Origin: Burkholderiales bacterium
GTDB taxonomy: Bacteria; Pseudomonadota; Gammaproteobacteria; Burkholderiales; Burkholderiaceae_C
Reading direction: 5' to 3'
Length of the DNA stretch: 64,000 nucleotides
NCBI GenBank assembly: GCA_003963005.1
Contig: RXJW01000009.1
Location: 40,165-104,164 of the forward strand
A program made the position numbers and the translations under genes. Below are positions 29,487 through 39,351 of this stretch, one piece after another (within the stretch, counting starts at the first letter, position 1; every line of letters starts with the position of its first letter). The notes below the pieces were generated by a model. It worked only from the letters and a program-made list of their open reading frames with translations. It made no database searches and had not been told where the DNA came from.

Positions 29487-30626
29487 ATGCCCCAACGACA
29501 ACCCACCCGGCCGACCTTCGGCTGGGACAACCTCAGCGGCGCGACCGCCGCGGGCCTGCCCGCCGTCGACGACCTGCCCCACACCCGGCTGCTCACCAGC
29601 GGCCGGGCGGCGCTGTTCGCCGCGATGAAGGCCCTGGGCGTGGGCACGGGCGACACGGTGCTGGCACCGAGCTACCACTGCCCGACGCTCGTGGCCCCGC
29701 TGCGGGCGGCGGGTGCCACGGTGCAGTTCTATCCGCTGGGCGCCGACGGCCTGCCGCAGCTGGACGACATCACGCCCGCGGCCGGCACGCGGGCCCTCGT
29801 CGTGGCGCAGTTGTTCGGCCTGCCGCGCTCCCTCGCGGCCGTGCGCGGCTGGTGTGATGCGCACGGCATCGCGCTCGTGGAGGACTGCGCCCACAGCTTC
29901 TTCGGGCAGGCCGGTGAACGCGCGGTCGGCCACTGGGGCGATCTGGCCACGGCGAGCCTGTCCAAGTTCTTTCCGGTCCCCGAAGGCGGCCTGCTCGCCA
30001 GCGCCCTGCCGCTCCCGCCCCAGGCGCTGGGGCCGGCAGGCGCCAAGGCCCAGGTGAAGGCCTGGGTCGACCTGCTGGAGCGAGGCAGCGAGCAAGAGCG
30101 CCTCACCGGGCTGAACGCCGGCCTGCGTGCGCTGTTCCGCCTGAAGAACGGGCCGCCCCGCCCCGGCACCGCCGGCGCCACGCCACGCCCGATGACCGAA
30201 GCCGAGATGATGGCCGACTGCGACCTCGCCCGCAGCGAGCAGGCGCCTGCGGCCCTCACGCGCTGGCTCACCGGCCTGCCGCGCGAACGCATCGTGGCGC
30301 GCCGCCGCCGCCATTTCGGCCGGCTGCAGGCGCGCTGCAGCCACCTGCACAACGCCCATCCCTTGATGGGGCCGCTGCCGGCCGACGCGGCGCCTTATGT
30401 CCTGCCGCTGTGGGTCAATGCGCCTGAACCCGTCTACACCGCGCTGCGTGAGGCCGGCTGTGCCGTGTTCCGCTGGGACCGCATCTGGCCCGGCGTGCCC
30501 GACTTCCCCGGCGACCATGGGGCGCTCTGGCGCACCCACGTGCTGCAACTGCTCTGCCACCAGGACCTGACCGACGCCCAGATCGACCACACGGCCGACC
30601 TGCTGGCCCACCACCTGCATCCATGA
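29487..30626 (+). CDS. DegT/DnrJ/EryC1/StrS-family PLP-dependent aminotransferase-like protein
   Basis: LLTSGRAALFAAMKALGVGTGDTVLAPSYHCPTLVAPLRAAGATVQFYPL...IALVEDCAHSFFG...ATASLSKFFPVPEGGLL. Confidence 0.8.
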   Translation: MPQRQPTRPTFGWDNLSGATAAGLPAVDDLPHTRLLTSGRAALFAAMKALGVGTGDTVLAPSYHCPTLVAPLRAAGATVQFYPLGADGLPQLDDITPAAGTRALVVAQLFGLPRSLAAVRGWCDAHGIALVEDCAHSFFGQAGERAVGHWGDLATASLSKFFPVPEGGLLASALPLPPQALGPAGAKAQVKAWVDLLERGSEQERLTGLNAGLRALFRLKNGPPRPGTAGATPRPMTEAEMMADCDLARSEQAPAALTRWLTGLPRERIVARRRRHFGRLQARCSHLHNAHPLMGPLPADAAPYVLPLWVNAPEPVYTALREAGCAVFRWDRIWPGVPDFPGDHGALWRTHVLQLLCHQDLTDAQIDHTADLLAHHLHP

Positions 30627-32440
30627 GTTCCAACACCGACCGTCCCGCTGCCAAACACGCCCGCTCGCTCAGCGGCCTGGCGCCCTTCCTGCGCCCCTAC
30701 CGCCTGCGCATCGCGCTCGCCATCCTCACCCTGCTGCTGGCCGCGCTCGCCACGCTGGCCTTTCCGCTGGCGCTGCGCGGCCTGATCGATGCCGGCTTCG
30801 AGGCCGGCAACCCCGGCGAGCGGCTGATGGCCTTGCGCGAGCACTTCCTCGCGATGTTCGCTGTCGGCGCGGCGCTGGGCATCTTCTCGGCCTCGCGCTT
30901 CTACATGGTCACCTGGCTGGGCGAACGGGTCACGGCGGACCTGCGCAACGCGATCTACACCCACGTGCTGAAGCAGAGCCCCGAGTTCTTCGAGACGACG
31001 CAGACCGGCGAGGTGCTGTCGCGCATCACGACCGACACGACCGTCGTGCAGACCGTGGTCGGCTCCAGCCTGTCGATGGGCCTGCGCAACGTGGTGATGG
31101 GGGCCGGCGCACTGATCATGCTGGTCGTCACCAACCCCTACGTGATGGGCCAGGTGCTCGGCATCCTCGTGCTCATCGTGGCACCGGCGCTGTACTTCGG
31201 CCGTCGTGTGCGCAAGCTCTCCCGCGCCAGCCAGGACCGCGTGGCCGACACCTCGGCCATTGCCGCCGAAGTGCTGAACGCCGTCAGCGTGGTGCAGAGC
31301 TACACGCAGGAGGCAGCCGAGGCCCGTCGCTTCTCGTCGGCGAGCGAAGCCGCCTTCGACACCGCCCGCAAGCGCACCAAGGTGCGCAGTCTGCTGGTCG
31401 CCTTCATCATCACCGGCGTGTTCGGCGCCATGCTGTGGGGCCTGTACCAGGGCACGCAGGCTGTCATCGCCGGCAAGATCTCGGCGGGCCACCTCGGGCA
31501 GACCGTGGTCTACGTGACGCTGCTGGTCAGCAGCGTGGCCGTGCTGGCCGAGGTGTGGGGCGACGTGCTGCGTGCGGCGGGGGCGACCGAGCGGCTGATC
31601 GAGCTGATGCACGCGCGCTCGCCGGTCGCCGACCCGCCGCAGCCCCGACCGCTGCCGGCCACGCGGGGCGGCAGCCGCGTCGAGTTCGACCGCATCGGCT
31701 TCCACTACCCCTCACGCCCCGGCACACCGGCGCTGGATGGCCTGAGCCTGACGATCGAGCCCGGCGAGACCGTGGCCCTCGTCGGCCCGAGTGGCGCCGG
31801 CAAGACGACCGTCTTCCAGCTGCTGCTGCGCTTCTACGACCGGCAATCCGGCGAGATCCGCGTCAACGGCGTGCCCACGCAGCAACTGAAGCTCGCCGAC
31901 CTGCGCGCCAGCGTCGGCCTCGTGCCGCAGGACAGCGTCATCTTCTCGACGACCGCGATGGAGAACATCCGCTACGGCCGGCCGACCGCGACGGACGACG
32001 AGGTCATGGCCGCCGCCCGCGCCGCCTTCGCCGACGACTTCATCCGCGCGCTGCCCGACGGCTACCACAGCTTCCTGGGCGAACGCGGCGTGCGGCTGTC
32101 CGGCGGCCAGCGCCAGCGCATCAGCATCGCCCGCGCGATGCTCAAGAACCCGCCGCTGCTGCTGCTGGACGAAGCCACCAGCGCACTGGACGCCGAGAGC
32201 GAACGCGTCGTGCAGGCCGCGCTCGAAGCCGCCATGCTGGACCGCACCACGCTCGTCATCGCCCACCGCCTGGCCACGATCCAGAAGGCCGACCGCATCG
32301 TCGTGCTGGAGGCCGGTCGCATCGTCGACATCGGCCGGCATGACGAACTCGTCGCGCGTGGCGGGCTGTACGCCAAGCTGGCGGCCATGCAGTTCGGACT
32401 CGAAACCGAGGGTGCCGCTGCCGCGGCCGTGGCGGCATGA
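30623..32440 (+). CDS. MsbA-like ABC exporter (TMD-NBD fusion)
   Basis: 605 aa; six-TM region; [20 protein letters not shown]...[39 protein letters not shown] overlap. Confidence 0.92.
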   Translation: MSSNTDRPAAKHARSLSGLAPFLRPYRLRIALAILTLLLAALATLAFPLALRGLIDAGFEAGNPGERLMALREHFLAMFAVGAALGIFSASRFYMVTWLGERVTADLRNAIYTHVLKQSPEFFETTQTGEVLSRITTDTTVVQTVVGSSLSMGLRNVVMGAGALIMLVVTNPYVMGQVLGILVLIVAPALYFGRRVRKLSRASQDRVADTSAIAAEVLNAVSVVQSYTQEAAEARRFSSASEAAFDTARKRTKVRSLLVAFIITGVFGAMLWGLYQGTQAVIAGKISAGHLGQTVVYVTLLVSSVAVLAEVWGDVLRAAGATERLIELMHARSPVADPPQPRPLPATRGGSRVEFDRIGFHYPSRPGTPALDGLSLTIEPGETVALVGPSGAGKTTVFQLLLRFYDRQSGEIRVNGVPTQQLKLADLRASVGLVPQDSVIFSTTAMENIRYGRPTATDDEVMAAARAAFADDFIRALPDGYHSFLGERGVRLSGGQRQRISIARAMLKNPPLLLLDEATSALDAESERVVQAALEAAMLDRTTLVIAHRLATIQKADRIVVLEAGRIVDIGRHDELVARGGLYAKLAAMQFGLETEGAAAAAVAA

Positions 32441-32658
32441 ACCCGCCCGTGCCACCCGCCGCCCAGCCGCTGACGGCCCGGGACAAGGCCCGCCTGAGCC
32501 AAGACCGCAAGACCTACTACGTCGCCGCCGTGCTCGACAAGGCCAGCAGCGCCCGCCTGCTGGCCCCCCTGCCCGGCCAGGTGACGCTGCCGGGCCCGGA
32601 TGGCGCGTCGCTGGTGCTGACGCTGCCCGTGCCGAACCGCGGACAATGCCCCCCATGA
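32437..32658 (+). CDS. Small hypothetical protein (73 aa)
   Basis: [48 protein letters not shown]...; ATGA overlaps with both neighbours. Confidence 0.5.
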   Translation: MNPPVPPAAQPLTARDKARLSQDRKTYYVAAVLDKASSARLLAPLPGQVTLPGPDGASLVLTLPVPNRGQCPP

Positions 32659-33461
32659 GCACGACGCCCCGCCAATACGAAGACTTCATGCGCCATGTGT
32701 TCGAGCATGGCGTGCAAAAGAGCGACCGCACCGGCACCGGCACGCGCAGCGTGTTCGGGCATCAGATGCGCTTCGACCTCGCCGCCGGTTTCCCGCTGGT
32801 CACGACCAAGAAGGTCCACCTCAAGTCGATCATCCTGGAACTGCTGTGGTTCCTGCGCGGCGACAGCAACGTCAAGTGGCTGCAGGAGCGCGGCGTGACG
32901 ATCTGGGACGAGTGGGCGCGCCCCGACGGTGACCTCGGCCCGGTCTACGGCGTCCAGTGGCGCTCCTGGCCCACGCCCGACGGCGGGCACATCGACCAGA
33001 TCGCCGATGTCGTCAAGACCCTCAAGACCAACCCCGACAGCCGCCGCATCATCGTCAGTGCCTGGAACGTGGCGGACCTGCCCAAGATGGCGCTGATGCC
33101 GTGCCATGCGTTCTTCCAGTTCTACGTGGCCGACGGCAAGCTCAGCTGCCAGCTCTACCAGCGCAGCGCCGACATCTTCCTCGGCGTGCCCTTCAACATC
33201 GCCTCCTACGCGCTGCTGACGATGATGCTGGCCCAGCAGTGCGACCTGCAGCTCGGCGACTTCGTCTGGACGGGTGGCGACTGCCACATCTACGACAACC
33301 ACGTCGAGCAGGTGCAGACGCAGCTCGCGCGAGACCCGCGGCCCTACCCGACGATGACGATCAAGCGCCGCCCGGCGTCGATCTTCGACTACGCCTTCGA
33401 GGACTTCGAGCTGAGCGGCTACGACCCCCATCCCGCCATCAAGGCGCCGGTGGCCGTATGA
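32655..33461 (+). CDS. thyA: Thymidylate synthase
   Basis: [46 protein letters not shown]...[12 protein letters not shown]...[18 protein letters not shown]. Confidence 0.97.
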   Translation: MSTTPRQYEDFMRHVFEHGVQKSDRTGTGTRSVFGHQMRFDLAAGFPLVTTKKVHLKSIILELLWFLRGDSNVKWLQERGVTIWDEWARPDGDLGPVYGVQWRSWPTPDGGHIDQIADVVKTLKTNPDSRRIIVSAWNVADLPKMALMPCHAFFQFYVADGKLSCQLYQRSADIFLGVPFNIASYALLTMMLAQQCDLQLGDFVWTGGDCHIYDNHVEQVQTQLARDPRPYPTMTIKRRPASIFDYAFEDFELSGYDPHPAIKAPVAV

Positions 33462-33949
33462 GCCGCATCACGCTGGTGGCGGCCGTGGCGCGCGACGGCG
33501 CCATCGGCCGGGACAACGCGCTGCTGTGGCACTTGCCCGACGACCTCGCGCGGTTCAAGGCCCTCACGCTCGGCAAGCCCGTGATCATGGGCCGCAAGAC
33601 CTGGGATTCGTTGCCGCCGCGCTTTCGGCCGCTGCCCGGGCGGCGCAACCTGGTGGTGAGCCGCCGCCTGGCGGACCTGCCGGGTGCCGAGGTCGTGCCG
33701 AGCGTGGAGGCGGCCCTGGCCGCCTGTCCGGAACCCGAGGTGTGCGTCATCGGTGGCGGCGAGATCTACGCCTTGGCCCTGCCCCTGGCCGACCGACTTG
33801 CGTTGACCGAGGTGGACGCCACCTACCCTGATGCCGACCGCCACTTCCCGGCCTGGCCGCGCGACCGCTTCACCGAGGCCTCGCGGGAAGCCCGCACCAG
33901 CGCTGACGGCCTCCGCTACGCTTTTGTCGACTACCTTCGCAAGGAGTAA
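33458..33949 (+). CDS. folA: Dihydrofolate reductase
   Basis: [66 protein letters not shown]. Confidence 0.97.
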   Translation: MSRITLVAAVARDGAIGRDNALLWHLPDDLARFKALTLGKPVIMGRKTWDSLPPRFRPLPGRRNLVVSRRLADLPGAEVVPSVEAALAACPEPEVCVIGGGEIYALALPLADRLALTEVDATYPDADRHFPAWPRDRFTEASREARTSADGLRYAFVDYLRKE

Positions 33950-33952
33950 CTC

Positions 33953-34534
33953 ATGTCCGGAAACGGCTTTCACGTCCACGGTCCGCATGACCACGAACTC
34001 GAACACGCCGCCCAGCACGAGCCCAAGGGCTTCGCGGGCCAACTCGCGGTCATCACCGCCATCCTCGCCACGGTGGGCGCCTTCTTCTCATACATGGGCG
34101 GTGCCACGCAGGCCAATGCAGCCCTCTACAAGAACGACGCGGCCATCAAGAAGACCGAGGCCAGCAACCAGTGGAACTACTACCAGGCCAAGAGCAGCAA
34201 GCAGAACCTGGCAGAGCTGGCCCTGGACCTGAGCGGCAACGACGACCAGAAGGCCAAGTATCGCGACAAGGTCGCGCGCTACGAGAAAGAAAAGGCCGAG
34301 ATCAAGGAAAAGGCCGAGGCGCTGGAAGCCGAGTCCAAGCACTTCGACGAACTCAGCGAAGCCCAGATGCACCAGCACCATCGCTGGGCCCAGGCCACCA
34401 CGGCGCTGCAGGTGTCCATTGCCGTCGCGGCGATTGCGCTGCTGACCAAGCGCCGCTGGATGGAGTGGGCAACGATCCTGGTCGGCGGCGCCGGCTGTGT
34501 GTGGGGCGGCCTGGCCGCGGCACACATCATCTGA
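33953..34534 (+). CDS. DUF4337 family membrane protein
   Basis: 193 aa; two C-terminal TMs, coiled-coil, HHRWAQATTALQVSIAVAAIALLTKRRW. Confidence 0.75.
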   Translation: MSGNGFHVHGPHDHELEHAAQHEPKGFAGQLAVITAILATVGAFFSYMGGATQANAALYKNDAAIKKTEASNQWNYYQAKSSKQNLAELALDLSGNDDQKAKYRDKVARYEKEKAEIKEKAEALEAESKHFDELSEAQMHQHHRWAQATTALQVSIAVAAIALLTKRRWMEWATILVGGAGCVWGGLAAAHII

Positions 34535-34552
34535 GCCGGCTGCGGCCGCGCC

Positions 34553-35665
34553 CTAGCGGGTGACCTCGCGCCACCAGCGCGAGAACGAGCTGCAAACCCT
34601 CGGCACCGCAGGGAAGTACAGCGGCTCATCAGCCACGGTGGCCTGCCGCGGCAGCCAGCGGTTGATGTGCGGATTGCCGACGGTCTGCACGCGAGCGACG
34701 TGGGCCAAGGCGGCCGCCACCTGGCCGGCCTGACCGACCCAGCAGGTGTCGGTCATGGCCGCCAGCCGGGTCATCACCCAGTGCCAGCGCGCCTCGCTCC
34801 AGGGCTGGTGCGCATGGGCTTCGCTGATCACGACGGCAATCACGCGCACGCCGGGCGGCGGGTCGCCCAGTGCCCACGGGTGAGCCAGCCAGACGGCGTC
34901 GGCCTGCACCGCGCTGGGCAATTCGCCGTGGGCAGGTCGCGCCCTCAGCGGCGGTTCGGCCACGGCGGGCGCATCGGCGGGCCCGCCGGGCAACCGCTGC
35001 CGGCTGCGCGCGAAGTCGTCCCAGGCCTCGTAGCTGAGGTCGACCGCACTGCCGCCGCTGTGCCAGGCCCGCGGGGCGAAGCGCGCCACGTTGGCGGCGT
35101 CGAACAGGTAGGGTTTGTGGCTGCCGGTGCCGGCGACCCATTGCCAGCTCAGGTGGTTGCTGGCGAGGTCGCCGTCGAGCAGGTGCGCGTAGAGCCAGTC
35201 GGCCCCGGCGCGCCAGTGGACCTTGCGGCCGTGAACGACATAACTCGCCAGCCACATGCGGGCATGGTTGTGCAGCGTGCCGGTGGCGTAGAGCGTGCGC
35301 ACGGCCTGGTCGACGACCGGCACGCCCGTGGCGCCCTGCCGGATGTCGTCGGGCAACTCGCGGGCGTAGGCGCTGTCGGGCAAGGGCCCCTCGTGCAGGC
35401 TGCGCAGGATGCCGTCGCCCCGGTGTGCCCACACATGCCGGAAGAACTCGCGCCAGCCGAACTCGTAGACAAGCTTGTGTTCCGTCGGCAGGCGCAGCGC
35501 GGCCAGGCATTCCGGCACGCTGAGCAGGCCGTGGGTCAGGTAGGGCGAGAGCCCGGTCACGGCACCTTCGAGGTGGTTGCGGGTCCGGGCATAGGCCGAG
35601 GCGTCCACGGCTGCGAGCCGGGCGAGTGCAGCCTCGCGGGTGGGTGGCAAAGGGTGCGGGTTCAA
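34553..35665 (-). CDS. Photolyase/cryptochrome FAD-binding domain protein lacking N-terminal antenna domain, with C-terminal extension
   Basis: VVDQAVRTLYATGTLHNHARMWLASYVVHGRKVHWRAGADWLYAHLLDGDLASNHLSWQWVAGTGSHKPYLFDAANVARFAP; TTG start gives a TTGA overlap with the upstream photolyase stop. Confidence 0.82.
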   Translation of the reverse strand: MNPHPLPPTREAALARLAAVDASAYARTRNHLEGAVTGLSPYLTHGLLSVPECLAALRLPTEHKLVYEFGWREFFRHVWAHRGDGILRSLHEGPLPDSAYARELPDDIRQGATGVPVVDQAVRTLYATGTLHNHARMWLASYVVHGRKVHWRAGADWLYAHLLDGDLASNHLSWQWVAGTGSHKPYLFDAANVARFAPRAWHSGGSAVDLSYEAWDDFARSRQRLPGGPADAPAVAEPPLRARPAHGELPSAVQADAVWLAHPWALGDPPPGVRVIAVVISEAHAHQPWSEARWHWVMTRLAAMTDTCWVGQAGQVAAALAHVARVQTVGNPHINRWLPRQATVADEPLYFPAVPRVCSSFSRWWREVTR

Positions 35666-37203
35666 CGTGCGCTCCGGATCGCCTGCGCCTGCGCACGGAT
35701 GCGCTCGCGCTCGGCCTCGGCGATGCGGCCCACGCCGCGCACCTGAAGCGCCAGGCGCGGATGGTCGGCGAAGCGCTGCTCGTGGCGCAGCAGGAAGTCC
35801 CAGTACAGCGTCGTGAACGGGCAGGCGCGCTCGCCCACGCGCTCGTCCGGACGGTAGCGGCAGCTGCCGCACAGCGGGCTCTGGCGCGAGATGTACTTGC
35901 CGCTCGCGATGTAGGGCTTGCTCGCCATCAGGCCGCCGTCGGCGTACTGGCTCATGCCGATCGTGTTGGGCAGTTCCACCCACTCCACGGCGTCCACGTA
36001 CACGCTCAGGTACCAGGCATGCACCTGCGCCGGTTCCACGCCGTACAGCAGCGCGAACAGGCCGGTCACCATCAGGCGCTGGATGTGGTGGGCGTAGCCG
36101 TGCTCCAGCGTCTGCGCGATGGCGTCACGCAGGCAGGCCATGTCCGTGTCACCGGTCCAGTAGAACGCGGGCAGGTCGTGGTGGGCCTCCAGCGCATTGC
36201 CTTCGGCATAGGCGGGCATGCGTGTCCAGTAGATGCCGCGCACGTACTCGCGCCAGCCCAGGATCTGCCGGATGAAGCCCTCGCCGCTGGCAATCGGCAC
36301 GCGGCCCGCGCGCACCTCGGCCTCGGCGGCGGCAACGACCTCCTGCGGCGTCAGCAGCTTGAGGTTCAGGGCCGCCGACAGCTGGGCGTGATAGAGCCAC
36401 GGCTCGCCGGGCCAGATCGCATCCTGGTACGGCCCGAAGAGCGGCAGTCGCTCGCGGATGAAGGCATCCAACGCCTGCAACGCCTGCGCCCGCGTGAGCG
36501 GCCACGCAAAGCTGTCGAGCCGGCCGGGATGCGCGCCGAAGCGCTCGCGCACCAGGGCGATGACCTCGCGCGTGACCGCGTCGGGCTCGAAGCGCGGCGG
36601 CTGCGGCAGGTCGAAGCCCGGGCCCTCGGGGCCGAAGGCTTCGCGGTTCTCGACGTCGTAGTTCCACTCGCCCCCCAGCGGCTTGCCGCCGTCCATCAGC
36701 ACGCCGAAGCGCTTGCGCAGCTCGCGGTAGAAGTACTCCATCCGCAGCCCCTTGCGGCCTTGGGCGTGGGCGGCGAAATCGGCGGGCGTGGTGTAGAAGT
36801 GGCGGTCCTCGCGGAGCTGCAGCGGCACGCCCGCTGAGGCGGCCACCGCCTGCAAGGCCTGCAGCACGCGCCAGTCGCCAGGGCGCGTCAGCACGAGGCC
36901 CTGCGGTTTCAGCCTGGCCAGGTCGGCGGCCAGTTGCTCGGCAAGGCCGGCACGCGTGGCCGGGTCGTCCAGGCGCTGGTAGTGCACCGGGCGGCCCGCC
37001 TCGCGCAGGGCCCCCGCGAAATGGCGCATCGCCGCGAGGAAGATCGCGATGCGGGGCTGGCTGCTCCAGACGTGGGTCGACTCCTGCGCCACCTCGGCCA
37101 TCCAGACGGCGTCCTGGGCCGCGTCGAAGCCGTCGAAGGCGGTGGCGTCCAGATCCAGCTGGTCGCCCAGCACGAGCACGAGGTGGCGCACGGGCTCAGG
37201 CAT
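35662..37203 (-). CDS. FeS-BCP/(6-4)-type photolyase (cryptochrome/photolyase-related, PhrB-like)
   Basis: 513 aa; [32 protein letters not shown]...; Cys motif [33 protein letters not shown]. Confidence 0.92.
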   Translation of the reverse strand: MPEPVRHLVLVLGDQLDLDATAFDGFDAAQDAVWMAEVAQESTHVWSSQPRIAIFLAAMRHFAGALREAGRPVHYQRLDDPATRAGLAEQLAADLARLKPQGLVLTRPGDWRVLQALQAVAASAGVPLQLREDRHFYTTPADFAAHAQGRKGLRMEYFYRELRKRFGVLMDGGKPLGGEWNYDVENREAFGPEGPGFDLPQPPRFEPDAVTREVIALVRERFGAHPGRLDSFAWPLTRAQALQALDAFIRERLPLFGPYQDAIWPGEPWLYHAQLSAALNLKLLTPQEVVAAAEAEVRAGRVPIASGEGFIRQILGWREYVRGIYWTRMPAYAEGNALEAHHDLPAFYWTGDTDMACLRDAIAQTLEHGYAHHIQRLMVTGLFALLYGVEPAQVHAWYLSVYVDAVEWVELPNTIGMSQYADGGLMASKPYIASGKYISRQSPLCGSCRYRPDERVGERACPFTTLYWDFLLRHEQRFADHPRLALQVRGVGRIAEAERERIRAQAQAIRSAR

Positions 37204-37375
37204 CCGGTGCGCTCGGACCGGGCTTGTCCCGGCGGCAGCGGTCGCTGCAGTACTTGACCTCCTCCCAGTTGCGCGCCCAGGCCTTGCGCCAGGTCATGGG
37301 TCGGCCGCAGGCCACGCAGGGCTTGCTGGGGAGGTGGGACTTGTTGCCCTTGAAGGCGCTGGTGGAGGCTGGCAT
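37196..37375 (-). CDS. DUF2256 zinc-ribbon-like microprotein (59 aa)
   Basis: Hand translation: [59 protein letters not shown]; CxxC...CxxxC; overlaps photolyase start by 8 bp; absent from the ORF track (probably below its length cutoff). Confidence 0.85.
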   Translation of the reverse strand: MPASTSAFKGNKSHLPSKPCVACGRPMTWRKAWARNWEEVKYCSDRCRRDKPGPSAPDA

Positions 37376-37442
37376 GCGGTGGGGGCTGTCACGCGACGGC
37401 CGCGATCATCCCGGCCTTGCCCACCCGCTGCAGGCGCGCAGC

Positions 37443-37477
37443 AAAAAGCCCCTGCGGGTCGCTGACCTGCAGGGGCT
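37443..37477 (-). terminator. Rho-independent terminator downstream of tRNA-Val genes
   Basis: On - strand: AGCCCCTGC...GCAGGGGCT followed by a T-run. Confidence 0.8.
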
Positions 37478-37483
37478 CTTGAC

Positions 37484-37558
37484 TGGTGGGCGGTGCAGGG
37501 TTCGAACCTGCGACCCCTGCCGTGTGAAGGCAGTGCTCTACCGCTGAGCTAACCGCCC
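37484..37558 (-). tRNA. tRNA-Val(CAC)
   Basis: RC: GGGCGGTTAGCTCAGCGGTAGAGCACTGCCTTCACACGGCAGGGGTCGCAGGTTCGAACCCTGCACCGCCCACCA; anticodon loop TTCACAC; encoded CCA. Confidence 0.95.
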
Positions 37559-37598
37559 GAATTCATGGGCGCTGGTCTTCAGGTCACCAACCGGGAGT

Positions 37599-37673
37599 TG
37601 GTGGGCGGTGCAGGGTTCGAACCTGCGACCCCTGCCGTGTGAAGGCAGTGCTCTACCGCTGAGCTAACCGCCC
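37599..37673 (-). tRNA. tRNA-Val(CAC), identical second copy
   Basis: Identical 75 nt sequence to 37484-37558. Confidence 0.95.
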
Positions 37674-37728
37674 TGAAAACCACCAGGTTCGCACCTGGCT
37701 TGCGGCCCCGTGTGTCGGGAGCCCGCGA

Positions 37729-38460
37729 TTATGCCACGGGTTCGGCCGGTTCCAGAGAACGCCATTTGCTGGCGCCCCCGGCAGCCTTGTCGAGGTCGGC
37801 GAGCATCTTCGCGTGGGCGGCCGCTTCGGCCTCACTCGCGCGCAGCACCGGCAGCTCGAAACGGCTCAGGTCCACGGCCTCGACCGTGGTCTGCCCGTCG
37901 GCGCCGCCGCCGTGGTCGCCGTGCTCGTCCATGAGCAGCGCGTCCTGGCCGCGCGTGAGGCGGATGTAGACGTCGGCCAGCAGCTCCGCGTCCAGCAGTG
38001 CGCCGTGCAGCACGCGCTTGGTGTTGTCCACCTCCAGCCGGCGGCAGAGCGCGTCCAGCGAGTTGGCCTTGCCGGGGTAAAGGTCGCGCGCCATCAGCAG
38101 CGTGTCGCGCACGCCGGCCACGTGATCGGTCAGCACGCCGCGCTTGAGGCGCTTGAGCTCGGCGTTCACGAAGCCGATGTCGAACGGCGCGTTGTGGATG
38201 ACGAGTTCCGCCCCGGCGAGAAAGGCCAGCAGCTGGTCGACGATCTCGGCGAATTTCGGCTTGTCCGACAGGAAGGCCTCGGTCAGGCCGTGCACCTTGA
38301 GCGCATCCTCGTGGCTGGCGCGCTCGGGGTTGATGTAGAGATGCAGGTTGTTGCCGGTGAGCTGGCGGTTGATCATCTCCACGCAGCCGATTTCGATGAT
38401 GCGGTCGCCCTTGTCAGCCTCCAGGCCGGTGGTTTCCGTGTCGAAGAAGATCTGTCGCAT
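37729..38460 (-). CDS. dnaQ: DNA polymerase III epsilon subunit
   Basis: MRQIFFDTETTGLEADKGDRIIEIGCVEMINRQLTGNNLHLYINPER...HNAPFDIGFVNAEL; exonuclease motifs. Confidence 0.95.
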   Translation of the reverse strand: MRQIFFDTETTGLEADKGDRIIEIGCVEMINRQLTGNNLHLYINPERASHEDALKVHGLTEAFLSDKPKFAEIVDQLLAFLAGAELVIHNAPFDIGFVNAELKRLKRGVLTDHVAGVRDTLLMARDLYPGKANSLDALCRRLEVDNTKRVLHGALLDAELLADVYIRLTRGQDALLMDEHGDHGGGADGQTTVEAVDLSRFELPVLRASEAEAAAHAKMLADLDKAAGGASKWRSLEPAEPVA

Positions 38461-38468
38461 GGCGGTGC

Positions 38469-39284
38469 TCAGGCAGGGCGTTGGTTGCGGCGCGTGGCCC
38501 AGACGAAGATGGCGACGCCGGCCAGGATCATCGGCAGGCTCAGCCACTGGCCCATGCTCAGGCCCGTGCGGGCGGCGAAATCCATCAGGAAGGCATCGGG
38601 CTCGCGGAAGAACTCGGTCACGAAGCGCTGCGAGCCATAGCCGATCAGGAAGAGCCCGGAGATCTGCCCGGTGGCGCGTGGTTTGCGCGCGTACAGCCAC
38701 AGCAGCAGGAACAGGAAGACGCCCTCGCCGAAGAACTGGTAGAGCTGCGACGGATGGCGCGCCAAACCCCCATCCTGCGCCTGCGGGAACACCATGGCCC
38801 ACGGCAGATCAGGAGGCGCTGCGCGGCCCCACAGTTCGCCGTTGATGAAATTGCCGATGCGGCCCGAGGCCAGGCCCGTCGGCACGCAGGGGGCGATCAG
38901 GTCCGCCACTTCGAAAAAGCCGCGCCTGCGCATGCGGCCGAAGACTGCCATGGCCGCGATGACGCCCAGCAGACCGCCATGGAAGGACATGCCCCCCTTC
39001 CAGACGGCAAACACCTCACCGAGATGGTCTGCGTAGTAGTCGGCCTTGTAGAAGATCACGTACCCCAGCCGCCCGCCCAGCACCACGCCCAGCACGCCAT
39101 AGAACAGCATGTCGTCGACGTCCTGCCGCGTCCAGCCCACGGCAGCGTGCTGCGGCATGCGCGAGCGCCGGCCGGCCAACCCGATGAACAGCCCGAAGGC
39201 GATCAGGTAGGTGATGCCGTACCAATGAATGGCCAGCGGGCCGACCTCGAGAGCGACGGGATTGAACTGCGGGTGGACGAGCAT
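38469..39284 (-). CDS. lgt: Prolipoprotein diacylglyceryl transferase
   Basis: [27 protein letters not shown]...[15 protein letters not shown]...[10 protein letters not shown]...[13 protein letters not shown]. Confidence 0.96.
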   Translation of the reverse strand: MLVHPQFNPVALEVGPLAIHWYGITYLIAFGLFIGLAGRRSRMPQHAAVGWTRQDVDDMLFYGVLGVVLGGRLGYVIFYKADYYADHLGEVFAVWKGGMSFHGGLLGVIAAMAVFGRMRRRGFFEVADLIAPCVPTGLASGRIGNFINGELWGRAAPPDLPWAMVFPQAQDGGLARHPSQLYQFFGEGVFLFLLLWLYARKPRATGQISGLFLIGYGSQRFVTEFFREPDAFLMDFAARTGLSMGQWLSLPMILAGVAIFVWATRRNQRPA

Positions 39285-39351
39285 GGCTGGGTGTCAGAGG
39301 AGCGGCGCGCATCATAGCCAGCGCCCTCCCCCGCCCGGCCGGCGGCCGCGC

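Noticed and set aside
37484-37673. Integrative element at the tRNA-Val pair
   Set aside because: No integrase, partial tRNA 3' repeat or atypical cargo adjacent; neighbours are dnaQ and the photolyase operon.
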